Shown in pieces: positions 23,382-37,212 of a stretch of 64,000 nucleotides of DNA. The notes under the pieces are model-generated. The model was not told the origin of the DNA and did not search any database. It saw only the letters and a list, made by a program, of their open reading frames with translations. The stretch is from Cladorhizidae sp. MBARI D1340-BT2 (taxonomy: Eukaryota > Porifera > Demospongiae > Poecilosclerida > Cladorhizidae). Position 1 is the stretch's first letter. Every line of letters begins with the position of its first letter. The DNA is taken from assembly GCA_028752905.1 (NCBI GenBank), contig JAQNBH010000002.1, positions 26,891,932-26,955,931 of the forward strand, written 5' to 3'. The position numbers were made by a program, and so were the translations under genes.

Positions 23382-24290
23382 AACATGTTTAGCATCAAGT
23401 AAGAGTACAATACATAACTGCCCTAATTAACAAGACCAAAGTCCCAGATTTTGTCAACTGATAGAGAAGGCCCTTATCTGCAACATGTGAACAGATTATC
23501 AATAAATGTAGTGGTTTTTCACTGGCAGGCCACCGCTTTGGCAACTGGAAAACGCCAGGAAAAATCCCAAACCTTAACACTTCAAATCACCATAACTTGC
23601 TAATACTTAGAGTACTCAAAATTTTGGCACGTACAAAAGACAGATAATTAGAAGGGCTATCCGGTGATATAAAAATTATCTTTTTTGGGTAAAGTGTAGG
23701 AAAGTTATGAGCTTCACGGCAAAAAAACAAGATTTTCGGGGGGGAAATGAGAAACATATAGACCAAATTAGGGCAAATATCAAGATAGAGAACACATAAT
23801 GAAACCTATCATTCGAATCATATCAAGTCCATTACAGTAAAGTGTGCAGAATATTATGGATGTTTGATATCAACAGAGAGCACAGAGAGAGACCTATCTT
23901 AATAGCTATATATCAAGTTTATTCAGTGAAGTGTGGAGAATCTATTTAGCATCAAGAGAGAGCAGAGAGAAACCTATCTTGTGATTCTATCAAGTCCATT
24001 ACTGTGAAGTATGCGGAATATACGGATGTTTGGTATCAAGAGAGAGAACAGAGAGAGGCCTACCTTTAGAGCTATATATCAAGTCTATTCAGTGAAGTGT
24101 GGAGAATCTATGAAGCTAACATGTTTAGCTCAAGATAGAGAACACTGAGAGATACCTATCTTGCAAGTCCATTACAGTGAAGTGTGCAGAATATATGGAT
24201 GTTTGGTATCAAGAGAGAGCACTTGGAGAGTCCTATCTTAATAGCTGTATAACAAGTCTATTCAGTGAAGTGTGGATAATCTACGAAGCT
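23382..24290. repeat. Block 17: A-B, 909 bp
   Basis: A is 23382-23784 (A31, A196) with seven G before the aaa near its end. B is 23785-24290 (G60, T462). Confidence 0.95.
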
Positions 24291-26412
24291 AACATGTTTA
24301 GCATCAAGTAAGAGTACAATACATAACTGCCCTAATTAACAAGACCAAAGTCCCAGATTTTGTCAACTGATAGAGAAGGCCCTTATCTGCAACATGTGAA
24401 CAGATTATCAATAAATGTAGTGGTTTTTCACTGGCAGGCCACCGCTTTGGCAACTGGAAAACGCCAGGAAAAATCCCAAACCTTAACACTTCAAATCACC
24501 ATAACTTGCTAATACTTAGAGTACTCAAAATGTTGGCACGTACAAAAGACAGATAATTAGAAGGGCTATCCGGTGATATAAAAATTATCTTTTTTGGGTA
24601 AAGTGTAGGAAAGTTATGAGCTTCACGGCAAAAAAACAAGATTTTCGGGGGGAAAATGAGAAACATATAGACCAAATTAGGGCAAATATCAAGAACATGT
24701 TTAGCATCAAGTAAGAGTACAATTCATAACTGCCCTAATTAACAAGACCAAAGTCCCAGATTTTGTCAACTGATAGAGAAGGCCCTTATCTGCAACATGT
24801 GAACAGATTATCAATAAATGTAGTGGTTTTTCACTGGCAGGCCACCGCTTTGGCAACTGGAAAACGCCAGGAAAAATCCCAAACCTTACCACTTCAAATC
24901 ATCATAACTTCCTAATACTTAGAGTACTCAAAACTTTGGCACGTACAAAAGACAGATAATTAGAAGGGCTATCCGGTGATATAAAAATTAACTTTTTGGG
25001 GTAAAGTGTAGAATAGTTATGAGCTTCACGGCAAAAAAACAAGATTTTCGGGGGGGAAATGAGAAACATATATATAGACCAAATTAGGGCAAATATCAAG
25101 AACATGTTTAGCATCAAGTAAGAGTACAATTCATAACTGCCCTAATTAACAAGACCAAAGTCCCAGATTTTGTCAACTGATAGAGAAGGCCCTTATCTGC
25201 AACATGTGAACAGATTATCAATAAATGTAGTGGTTTTTCACTGGCAGGCCACCGCTTTGGCAACTGGAAAACGCCAGGAAAAATCCCAAACCTTACCACT
25301 TCAAATCATCATAACTTCCTAATACTTAGAGTACTCAAAACTTTGGCACGTACAAAAGACAGATAATTAGAAGGGCTATCCGGTGATATAAAAATTAACT
25401 TTTTGGGGTAAAGTGTAGAATAGTTATGAGCTTCACGGCAAAAAAACAAGATTTTCGGGGGGGAAATGAGAAACATATAGACCAAATTAGGGCAAATATC
25501 AAGAACATGTTTAGCATCAAGTAAGAGTACAATTCATAACTGCCCTAATTAACAAGACCAAAGTCCCAGATTTTGTCAACTGATAGAGAAGGCCCTTATC
25601 TGCAACATGTGAACAGATTATCAATAAATGTAGTGGTTTTTCACTGGCAGGCCACCGCTTTGGCAACTGGAAAACGCCAGGAAAAATCCCAAACCTTACC
25701 ACTTCAAATCACCATAACTTGCTAATACTTAGAGTACTCAAAATTTTGGCACGTACAAAAGACAGATAATTAGAAGAGCTATCCGGTGATATAAAAATTA
25801 TCTTTTTTGGGTAAAGTGTAGAAAAGTTATGAGCTTCACGGCAAAAAAACAAGATTTTTGGGGGGAAAATGAGAAACATATAGACCAAATTAGGGCAAAT
25901 ATCAAGATAGAGAACACATAATGAAACCTATCATTCGAATCATATCAAGTCCATTACAGTAAAGTTTGCAGAATATTATGGATGTTTGATATCAACAGAG
26001 AGCACAGAGAGAGACCTATCTTAATAGCTATATATCAAGTTTATTCAGTGAAGTGTGGAGAATCTATTTAGCATCAAGAGAGAGCAGAGAGAAACCTATC
26101 TTGTGATTCTATCAAGTCCATTACTGTGAAGTATGCGGAATATACGGATGTTTGGTATCAAGAGAGAGAACAGAGAGAGGCCTACCTTTAGAGCTATATA
26201 TCAAGTCTATTCAGTGAAGTGTGGAGAATCTATGAAGCTAACATGTTTAGCTCAAGATAGAGAACACTGAGAGATACCTATCTTGCAAGTCCATTACAGT
26301 GAAGTGTGCAGAATATATGGATGTTTGGTATCAAGAGAGAGCACTTGGAGAGTCCTATCTTAATAGCGGTATAACAAGTCTATTCAGTGAAGTGTGGATA
26401 ATCTACGAAGCT
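24291..26412. repeat. Block 18: AAAA-B, 2122 bp, with a 407-bp A
   Basis: A units start at 24291, 24694, 25101 and 25504; B is 25907-26412 (T60, G462). The first has the rare aaaatgttgg. The second is 407 bp because catatagacc is expanded by four bases (TA steps) near 25070. The second and third are T-type. The fourth has a private gatttttgggg. Confidence 0.95.
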
Positions 26413-27321
26413 AACATGTTTAGCATCAAGTAAGAGTACAATTCATAACTGCCCTAATTAACAAGACCAAAGTCCCAGATTTTGTCAACTGATAGAGAAG
26501 GCCCTTATCTGCAACATGTGAACAGATTATCAATAAATGTAGTGGTTTTTCACTGGCAGGCCACCGCTTTGGCAACTGGAAAACGCCAGGAAAAATCCCA
26601 AACCTTACCACTTCAAATCACCATAACTTGCTAATACTTAGAGTACTCAAAATTTTGGCACGTACAAAAGACAGATAATTAGAAGGGCTATCCGGTGATA
26701 TAAAAATTATCTTTTTTGGGTAAAGTGTAGGAAAGTTATGAGCTTCACGGCAAAAAAACAAGATTTTCGGGGGGGAAATGAGAAACATATAGACCAAATT
26801 AGGGCAAATATCAAGATAGAGAACACATAATGAAACCTATCATTCGAATCATATCAAGTCCATTACAGTAAAGTGTGCAGAATATTATGGATGTTTGATA
26901 TCAACAGAGAGCACAGAGAGAGACCTATCTTAATAGCTATATATCAAGTTTATTCAGTGAAGTGTGGAGAATCTATTTAGCATCAAGAGAGAGCAGAGAG
27001 AAACCTATCTTGTGATTCTATCAAGTCCATTACTGTGAAGTATGCGGAATATACGGATGTTTGGTATCAAGAGAGAGAACAGAGAGAGGCCTACCTTTAG
27101 AGCTATATATCAAGTCTATTCAGTGAAGTGTGGAGAATCTATGAAGCTAACATGTTTAGCTCAAGATAGAGAACACTGAGAGATACCTATCTTGCAAGTC
27201 CATTACAGTGAAGTGTGCAGAATATATGGATGTTTGGTATCAAGAGAGAGCACTTGGAGAGTCCTATCTTAATAGCTGTATAACAAGTCTATTCAGTGAA
27301 GTGTGGATAATCTACGAAGCT
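26413..27321. repeat. Block 19: A-B, 909 bp
   Basis: A is 26413-26815 (T31, C196, gtaggaaag). B is 26816-27321 (G60, T462). This A closes the first copy of a 3031-bp duplication. Confidence 0.95.
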
Positions 27322-29443
27322 AACATGTTTAGCATCAAGTAAGAGTACAATACATAACTGCCCTAATTAACAAGACCAAAGTCCCAGATTTTGTCAACTG
27401 ATAGAGAAGGCCCTTATCTGCAACATGTGAACAGATTATCAATAAATGTAGTGGTTTTTCACTGGCAGGCCACCGCTTTGGCAACTGGAAAACGCCAGGA
27501 AAAATCCCAAACCTTAACACTTCAAATCACCATAACTTGCTAATACTTAGAGTACTCAAAATGTTGGCACGTACAAAAGACAGATAATTAGAAGGGCTAT
27601 CCGGTGATATAAAAATTATCTTTTTTGGGTAAAGTGTAGGAAAGTTATGAGCTTCACGGCAAAAAAACAAGATTTTCGGGGGGAAAATGAGAAACATATA
27701 GACCAAATTAGGGCAAATATCAAGAACATGTTTAGCATCAAGTAAGAGTACAATTCATAACTGCCCTAATTAACAAGACCAAAGTCCCAGATTTTGTCAA
27801 CTGATAGAGAAGGCCCTTATCTGCAACATGTGAACAGATTATCAATAAATGTAGTGGTTTTTCACTGGCAGGCCACCGCTTTGGCAACTGGAAAACGCCA
27901 GGAAAAATCCCAAACCTTACCACTTCAAATCATCATAACTTCCTAATACTTAGAGTACTCAAAACTTTGGCACGTACAAAAGACAGATAATTAGAAGGGC
28001 TATCCGGTGATATAAAAATTAACTTTTTGGGGTAAAGTGTAGAATAGTTATGAGCTTCACGGCAAAAAAACAAGATTTTCGGGGGGGAAATGAGAAACAT
28101 ATATATAGACCAAATTAGGGCAAATATCAAGAACATGTTTAGCATCAAGTAAGAGTACAATTCATAACTGCCCTAATTAACAAGACCAAAGTCCCAGATT
28201 TTGTCAACTGATAGAGAAGGCCCTTATCTGCAACATGTGAACAGATTATCAATAAATGTAGTGGTTTTTCACTGGCAGGCCACCGCTTTGGCAACTGGAA
28301 AACGCCAGGAAAAATCCCAAACCTTACCACTTCAAATCATCATAACTTCCTAATACTTAGAGTACTCAAAACTTTGGCACGTACAAAAGACAGATAATTA
28401 GAAGGGCTATCCGGTGATATAAAAATTAACTTTTTGGGGTAAAGTGTAGAATAGTTATGAGCTTCACGGCAAAAAAACAAGATTTTCGGGGGGGAAATGA
28501 GAAACATATAGACCAAATTAGGGCAAATATCAAGAACATGTTTAGCATCAAGTAAGAGTACAATTCATAACTGCCCTAATTAACAAGACCAAAGTCCCAG
28601 ATTTTGTCAACTGATAGAGAAGGCCCTTATCTGCAACATGTGAACAGATTATCAATAAATGTAGTGGTTTTTCACTGGCAGGCCACCGCTTTGGCAACTG
28701 GAAAACGCCAGGAAAAATCCCAAACCTTACCACTTCAAATCACCATAACTTGCTAATACTTAGAGTACTCAAAATTTTGGCACGTACAAAAGACAGATAA
28801 TTAGAAGAGCTATCCGGTGATATAAAAATTATCTTTTTGGGGTAAAGTGTAGAAAAGTTATGAGCTTCACGGCAAAAAAACAAGATTTTCGGGGGGGAAA
28901 TGAGAAACATATAGACCAAATTAGGGCAAATATCAAGATAGAGAACACATAATGAAACCTATCATTCGAATCATATCAAGTCCATTACAGTAAAGTTTGC
29001 AGAATATTATGGATGTTTGATATCAACAGAGAGCACAGAGAGAGACCTATCTTAATAGCTATATATCAAGTTTATTCAGTGAAGTGTGGAGAATCTATTT
29101 AGCATCAAGAGAGAGCAGAGAGAAACCTATCTTGTGATTCTATCAAGTCCATTACTGTGAAGTATGCGGAATATACGGATGTTTGGTATCAAGAGAGAGA
29201 ACAGAGAGAGGCCTACCTTTAGAGCTATATATCAAGTCTATTCAGTGAAGTGTGGAGAATCTATGAAGCTAACATGTTTAGCTCAAGATAGAGAACACTG
29301 AGAGATACCTATCTTGCAAGTCCATTACAGTGAAGTGTGCAGAATATATGGATGTTTGGTATCAAGAGAGAGCACTTGGAGAGTCCTATCTTAATAGCGG
29401 TATAACAAGTCTATTCAGTGAAGTGTGGATAATCTACGAAGCT
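27322..29443. repeat. Block 20: AAAA-B, 2122 bp, with a 407-bp A
   Basis: A units start at 27322, 27725, 28132 and 28535; B is 28938-29443 (T60, G462). It repeats Block 18 unit for unit, including aaaatgttgg and the four-base TA expansion near 28101. The fourth A differs (tttttggggtaaag and seven G). Confidence 0.95.
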
Positions 29444-30755
29444 AACATGTTTAGCATCAAGTAAGAGTACAATTCATAACTGCCCTAATTAACAAGACCA
29501 AAGTCCCAGATTTTGTCAACTGATAGAGAAGGCCCTTATCTGCAACATGTGAACAGATTATCAATAAATGTAGTGGTTTTTCACTGGCAGGCCACCGCTT
29601 TGGCAACTGGAAAACGCCAGGAAAAATCCCAAACCTTACCACTTCAAATCACCATAACTTGCTAATACTTAGAGTACTCAAAATTTTGGCACGTATAAAA
29701 GACAGATAATTAGAAGAGCTATCCGGTGATATAAAAATTATCTTTTTGGGGTAAAGTGTAGAATAGTTATGAGCTTCACGGCAAAAAAACAAGATTTTCG
29801 GGGGGGAAATGAGAAACATATAGACCAAATTAGGGCAAATATCAAGAACATGTTTAGCATCAAGTAAGAGTACAATTCATAACTGCCCTAATTAACAAGA
29901 CCAAAGTCCCAGATTTTGTCAACTGATAGAGAAGGCCCTTATCTGCAACATGTGAACAGATTATCAATAAATGTAGTGGTTTTTCACTGGCAGGCCACCG
30001 CTTTGGCAACTGGAAAACGCCAGGAAAAATCCCAAACCTTACCACTTCAAATCACCATAACTTGCTAATACTTAGAGTACTCAAAATTTTGGCACGTACA
30101 AAAGACAGATAATTAGAAGAGCTATCCGACGATATAAAAATTATCTTTTTTGGGTAAAGTGTAGAAATGTTATGAGCTTCACGGCAAAAAAACAAGATTT
30201 TCGGGGGGAAAATGAGAAACATATAGACCAAATTAGGGCAAATATCAAGATAGAGAACACATAATGAAACCTATCATTCGAATCATATCAAGTCCATTAC
30301 AGTAAAGTTTGCAGAATATTATGGATGTTTGATATCAACAGAGAGCACAGAGAGAGACCTATCTTAATAGCTATATATCAAGTTTATTCAGTGAAGTGTG
30401 GAGAATCTATTTAGCATCAAGAGAGAGCAGAGAGAAACCTATCTTGTGATTCTATCAAGTCCATTACTGTGAAGTATGCGGAATATACGGATGTTTGGTA
30501 TCAAGAGAGAGAACAGAGAGAGGCCTACCTTTAGAGCTATATATCAAGTCTATTCAGTGAAGTGTGGAGAATCTATGAAGCTAACATGTTTAGCTCAAGA
30601 TAGAGAACACTGAGAGATACCTATCTTGCAAGTCCATTACAGTGAAGTGTGCAGAATATATGGATGTTTGGTATCAAGAGAGAGCACTTGGAGAGTCCTA
30701 TCTTAATAGCGGTATAACAAGTCTATTCAGTGAAGTGTGGATAATCTACGAAGCT
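29444..30755. repeat. Block 21: AA-B, 1312 bp
   Basis: A units start at 29444 (private cacgtataaaag; C209 with gtagaatag) and 29847 (private ctatccgacg; gaaatg). B is 30250-30755 (T60, G462). The last subtypes typical of the left domain end here. Confidence 0.94.
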
Positions 30756-31664
30756 AACATGTTTAGCATCAAGTAAGAGTACAATTCATAACTGCCCTAA
30801 TTAACAAGACCAAAGTCCCAGATTTTGTCAACTGATAGAGAAGGCCCTTATCTGCAACATGTGAACAGATTATCAATAAATGTAGTGGTTTTTCACTGGC
30901 AGGCCACCGCTTTGGCAACTGGAAAACGCCAGGAAAAATCCCAAACCTTACCACTTCAAATCACCATAACTTGCTAATACTTAGAGTACTCAAAATTTTG
31001 GCACGTACAAAAGACAGATAATTAGAAGAGCTATCCGGTGATATAAAAATTATCTTTTTTGGGTAAAGTGTAGAAAAGTTATGAGCTTCACGGCAAAAAA
31101 ACAAGATTTTCGGGGGGAAAATGAGAAACATATAGACCAAATTAGGGCAAATATCAAGATAGAGAACACATAATGAAACCTATCATTCGAATCATATCAA
31201 GTCCATTACAGTAAAGTTTGCAGAATATTATGGATGTTTGATATCAACAGAGAGCACAGAGAGAGACCTATCTTAATAGCTATATATCAAGTTTATTCAG
31301 TGAAGTGTGGAGAATCTATTTAGCATCAAGAGAGAGCAGAGAGAAACCTATCTTGTGATTCTATCAAGTCCATTACTGTGAAGTATGCGGAATATACGGA
31401 TGTTTGGTATCAAAAGAGAGAACAGAGAGAGGCCTACCTTTAGAGCTATATATCAAGTCTATTCAGTGAAGTGTGGAGAATCTATGAAGCTAACATGTTT
31501 AGCTCAAGATAGAGAACACTGAGAGATACCTATCTTGCAAGTCCATTACAGTGAAGTGTGCAGAATATATGGATGTTTGGTATCAAGAGAGAGCACTTGG
31601 AGAGTCCTATCTTAATAGCGGTATAACAAGTCTATTCAGTGAAGTGTGGATAATCTACGAAGCT
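30756..31664. repeat. Block 22: A-B, 909 bp
   Basis: A is 30756-31158 (T31, C196, A274). B is 31159-31664 with A256 and G462; A256 recurs in Blocks 27 and 29. Confidence 0.95.
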
Positions 31665-33781
31665 AACATGTTTAGCATCAAGTAAGAGTACAATTCATAA
31701 CTGCCCTAATTAACAAGACCAAAGTCCCAGATTTTGTCAACTGATAGAGAAGGCCCTTATCTGCAACATGTCAACAGATTATCAATAAATGTAGTGGTTT
31801 TTCACTGGCAGGCCACCGCTTTGGCAACTGGAAAACGCCAGGAAAAATCCCAAACCTTACCACTTCAAATCACCATAACTTGCTAATACTTAGAGTACTC
31901 AAAATTTTGGCACGTACAAAAGACAGATAATTAGAAGGGCTATTCGGTGATATAAAAATTATCTTTTTTGGGTAAAGTGTAGAAAAGTTATGAGCTTCAC
32001 GGCAAAAAAACAAGATTTTCGGGGGGAAAATGAGAAACATATAGACCAAATTAGGGCAAATATCAAGAACATGTTTAGCATCAAGTAAGAGTACAATTCA
32101 TAACTGCCCTAATTAACAAGACCAAAGTCCCAGATTTTGTCAACTGATAGAGAAGGCCCTTATCTGCAACATGTGAACAGATTATCAATAAATGTAGTGG
32201 TTTTCACTGGCAGGCCACCGCTTTGGCAACTGGAAAACGCCAGGAAAGATCCCAAACCTTACCACTTCAAATCACCATAACTTGCTAATACTTAGAGTAC
32301 TCAAAATTTTGGCACGTACAAAAGACAGATAATTAGAAGGGCTATCCGGTGATATAAAAATTATCTTTTTTGGGTAAAGTGTAGGAAAGTTATGAGCTTC
32401 ACGGCAAAAAAACAAGATTTTCGGGGGGAAAATGAGAAACATATAGACCAAATTAGGGCAAATATCAAGAACATGTTTAGCATCAAGTAAGAGTACAATT
32501 CATCACTGCCCTAATTAACAAGACCAAAGTCCCAGATTTTGTCAACTGATAGAGAAGGCCCTTATCTGCAACATGTGAACAGATTATCAATAAATGTAGT
32601 GGTTTTTCACTGGCAGGCCACCGCTTTGGCAACTGGAAAACGCCAGGAAAAATCCCAAATCTTACCACTTCAAATCATCATAACTTCCTAATACTTAGAG
32701 TACTCAAAACTTTGGCACGTACAAAAGACAGATAATTAGAAGGGCTATCCGGTGATATAAAAATTATCTTTTTGGGGTAAAGTGTAGAATAGTTATGAGC
32801 TTCACGGCAAAAAAACAAGATTTTCGGGGGGGAAATGAGAAACATATAGACCAAATTAGGGCAAATATCAAGAACATGTTTAGCATCAAGTAAGAGTACA
32901 ATTCATAACTGCCCTAATTAACAAGACCAAAGTCCCAGATTTTTTCAACTGATAGAGAAGGCCCTTATCTGCAACATGTGAACAGATTATCAATAAATGT
33001 AGTGGTTTTTCACTGGCAGGCCACCGCTTTGGCAACTGGAAAACGCCAGGAAAAATCCCAAACCTTACCACTTCAAATCACCATAACTTGCTAATACTTA
33101 GAGTACTCAAAATTTTGGCACGTACAAAAGACAGATAATTAGAAGAGCTATCCGGTGATATAAAAATTATCTTTTTTAGGTAAAGTGTAGAAAAGTTATG
33201 AGCTTCACGGCAAAAAAACAAGATTTTCGGGGGGGAAATGAGAAACATATAGACCAAATTAGGGCAAATATCAAGATAGAGAACACATAATGAAACCTAT
33301 CATTCGAATCATATCAAGTCCATTACAGTAAAGTTTGCAGAATATTATGGATTTTTGATATCAACAGAGAGCACAGAGAGAGACCTATCTTAATAGCTAT
33401 ATATCAAGTTTATTCAGTGAAGTGTGGAGAATCTATTTAGCATCAAGAGAGAGCAGAGAGAAACCTATCTTGTGATTCTATCAAGTCCATTACTGTGAAG
33501 TATGCGGAATATACGGATGTTTGGTATCAAGAGAGAGAACAGAGAGAGGCCTACCTTTAGAGCTATATATCAAGTCTATTCAGTGAAGTGTGGAGAATCT
33601 ATGAAGCTAACATGTTTAGCTCAAGATAGAGAACACTGAGAGATACCTATCTTGCAAGTCCATTACAGTGAAGTGTGCAGAATATATGGATGTTTGGTAT
33701 CAAGAGAGAGCACTTGGAGAGTCCTATCTTAATAGCGGTATAACAAGTCTATTCAGTGAAGTGTGGATAATCTACGAAGCT
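31665..33781. repeat. Block 23: AAAA-B, 2117 bp
   Basis: A units start at 31665, 32068 (402 bp), 32470 and 32873; B is 33276-33781. The second A is the first one-T-deleted copy (four T, plus G182). The third is T-type with caaatctta and a private catcactgcc. The fourth has A306 and a private ttttttcaactg. B has T78 and G462. Confidence 0.95.
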
Positions 33782-35093
33782 AACATGTTTAGCATCAAGT
33801 AAGAGTACAATTCATAACTGCCCTAATTAACAAGACCAAAGTCCCAGATTTTGTCAACTGATAGAGAAGGCCCTTATCTGCAACATGTGAACAGATTATC
33901 AATAAATGTAGTGGTTTTTCACTGGCAGGCCACCGCTTTGGCAACTGGAAAACGCCAGGAAAAATCCCAAACCTTACCACTTCAAATCATCATAACTTCC
34001 TAATACTTAGAGTACTCAAAACTTTGGCACGTACAAAAGACAGATAATTAGAAGGGCTATCCGGTGATATAAAAATTATCTTTTTGGGGTAAAGTGTAGA
34101 ATAGTTATGAGCTTCACGGCAAAAAAACAAGATTTTCGGGGGGGAAATGAGAAACATATAGACCAAATTAGGGCAAATATCAAGAACATGTTTAGCATCA
34201 AGTAAGAGTACAATTCATAACTGCCCTAATTAACAAGACCAAAGTCCCAGATTTTGTCAACTGGTAGAGAAGGCCCTTATCTGCAACATGTGAACAGATT
34301 ATCAATAAATGTAGTGGTTTTTCACTGGCAGGCCACCGCTTTGGCAACTGGAAAACGCCAGGAAAAATCCCAAACCTTACCACTTCAAATCACCATAACT
34401 TGCTAATACTTAGAGTACTCAAAATTTTGGCACGTACAAAAGACAGATAATTAGAAGAGCTATCCGGTGATATAAAAATTATCTTTTTTGGGTAAAGTGT
34501 AGAAAAGTTATGAGCTTCACGGCAAAAAAACAAGATTTTCGGGGGGAAAATGAGAAACATATAGACCAAATTAGGGCAAATATCAAGATAGAGAACACAT
34601 AATGAAACCTATCATTCGAATCATATCAAGTCCATTACAGTAAAGTTTGCAGAATATTATGGATGTTTGATATCAACAGAGAGCACAGAGAGAGACCTAT
34701 CTTAATAGCTATATATCAAGTTTATTCAGTGAAGTGTGGAGAATCTATTTAGCATCAAGAGAGAGCAGAGAGAAACCTATCTTGTGATTCTATCAAGTCC
34801 ATTACTGTGAAGTATGCGGAATATACGGATGTTTGGTATCAAGAGAGAGAACAGAGAGAGGCCTACCTTTAGAGCTATATATCAAGTCTATTCAGTGAAG
34901 TGTGGAGAATCTATGAAGCTAACATGTTTAGCTCAAGATAGAGAACACTGAGAGATACCTATCTTGCAAGTCCATTACAGTGAAGTGTGCAGAATATATG
35001 GATGTTTGGTATCAAGAGAGAGCACTTGGAGAGTCCTATCTTAATAGCGGTATAACAAGTCTATTCAGTGAAGTGTGGATAATCTACGAAGCT
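33782..35093. repeat. Block 24: AA-B, 1312 bp
   Basis: A units start at 33782 (T-type) and 34185 (A274; private ctggtagag). B is 34588-35093 (T60, G462). It completes the first 3429-bp superunit. Confidence 0.95.
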
Positions 35094-37212
35094 AACATGT
35101 TTAGCATCAAGTAAGAGTACAATTCATAACTGCCCTAATTAACAAGACCAAAGTCCCAGATTTTGTCAACTGATAGAGAAGGCCCTTATCTGCAACATGT
35201 GAACAGATTATCAATAAATGTAGTGGTTTTTCACTGGCAGGCCACCGCTTTGGCAACTGGAAAACGCCAGGAAAAATCCCAAACCTTACCACTTCAAATC
35301 ACCATAACTTGCTAATACTTAGAGTACTCAAAATTTTGGCACGTACAAAAGACAGATAATTAGAAGGGCTATTCGGTGATATAAAATTATCTTTTTTGGG
35401 TAAAGTGTAGAAAAGTTATGAGCTTCACGGCAAAAAAACAAGATTTTCGGGGGGAAAATGAGAAACATATAGACCAAATTAGGGCAAATATCAAGAACAT
35501 GTTTAGCATCAAGTAAGAGTACAATTCATAACTGCCCTAATTAACAAGACCAAAGTCCCAGATTTTGTCAACTGATAGAGAAGGCCCTTATCTGCAACAT
35601 GTGAACAGATTATCAATAAATGTAGTGGTTTTCACTGGCAGGCCACCGCTTTGGCAACTGGAAAACGCCAGGAAAGATCCCAAACCTTACCACTTCAAAT
35701 CACCATAACTTGCTAATACTTAGAGTACTCAAAATTTTGGCACGTACAAAAGACAGATAATTAGAAGGGCTATCCGGTGATATAAAAATTATCTTTTTTG
35801 GGTAAAGTGTAGGAAAGTTATGAGCTTCACGGCAAAAAAACAAGATTTTCGGGGGGGAAATGAGAAACATATAGACCAAATTAGGGCAAATATCAAGAAC
35901 ATGTTTAGCATCAAGTAAGAGTACAATTCATAACTGCCCTAATTAACAAGACCAAAGTCCCAGATTTTGTCAACTGATAGAGAAGGCCCTTATCTGCAAC
36001 ATGTGAACAGATTATCAATAAATGTAGTGGTTTTTCACTGGCAGGCCACCGCTTTGGCAACTGGAAAACGCCAGGAAAAATCCCAAACCTTGCCACTTCA
36101 AATCATCATAACTTCCTAATACTTAGAGTACTCAAAACTTTGGCACGTACAAAAGACAGATAATTAGAAGGGCTATCCGGTGATATAAAAATTATCTTTT
36201 TGGGGTAAAGTGTAGAATAGTTATGAGCTTCACGGCAAAAAAACAAGATTTTCGGGGGGGAAATGAGAAACATATAGACCAAATTAGGGCAAATATCAAG
36301 AACATGTTTAGCATCAAGTAAGAGTACAATTCATAACTGCCCTAATTAACAAGACCAAAGTCCCAGATTTTGTCAACTGATAGAGAAGGCCCTTATCTGC
36401 AACATGTGAACAGATTATCAATAAATGTAGTGGTTTTTCACTGGCAGGCCACCGCTTTGGCAACTGGAAAACGCCAGGAAAAATCCCAAACCTTACCACT
36501 TCAAATCACCATAACTTGCTAATACTTAGAGTACTCAAAATTTTGGCTCGTACAAAAGACAGATAATTAGAAGAGCTATCCGGTGATATAAAAATTATCT
36601 TTTTTGGGTAAAGTGTAGAAAAGTTATGAGCTTCACGGCAAAAAAACAAGATTTTCGGGGGGAAAATGAGAAACATATAGACCAAATTAGGGCAAATATC
36701 AAGATAGAGAACACATAATGAAACCTATCATTCGAATCATATCAAGTCCATTACAGTAAAGTTTGCAGAATATTATGGATGTTTGATATCAACAGAGAGC
36801 ACAGAGAGAGACCTATCTTAATAGCTATATATCAAGTTTATTCAGTGAAGTGTGGAGAATCTATTTAGCATCAAGAGAGAGCAGCAGAGAGAAACCTATC
36901 TTGTGATTCTATCAAGTCCATTACTGTGAAGTATGCGGAATATACGGATGTTTGGTATCAAGAGAGAGAACAGAGAGAGGCCTACCTTTAGAGCTATATA
37001 TCAAGTCTATTCAGTGAAGTGTGGAGAATCTATGAAGCTAACATGTTTAGCTCAAGATAGAGAACACTGAGAGATACCTATCTTGCAAGTCCATTACAGT
37101 GAAGTGTGCAGAATATATGGATGTTTGGTATCAAGAGAGAGCACTTGGAGAGTCCTATCTTAATAGCGGTATAACAAGTCTATTCAGTGAAGTGTGGATA
37201 ATCTACGAAGCT
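35094..37212. repeat. Block 25: AAAA-B, 2119 bp, with a 509-bp B
   Basis: A units start at 35094 (402 bp by a private loss of one A in the ataaaaatt run), 35496 (one-T-deleted), 35898 (T-type, ccttgccac) and 36301 (private ggctcgtac). B is 36704-37212 and is 3 bp longer because gcagag became gcagcagag near 36882. Confidence 0.95.

Noticed and set aside
24902..25129. 75-codon reverse-strand open frame, again at 27933-28160
   Set aside because: It exists only because the four-base TA expansion shifts frame in the two 407-bp units, and it starts with TTG. It is a by-product of a length change in a satellite.
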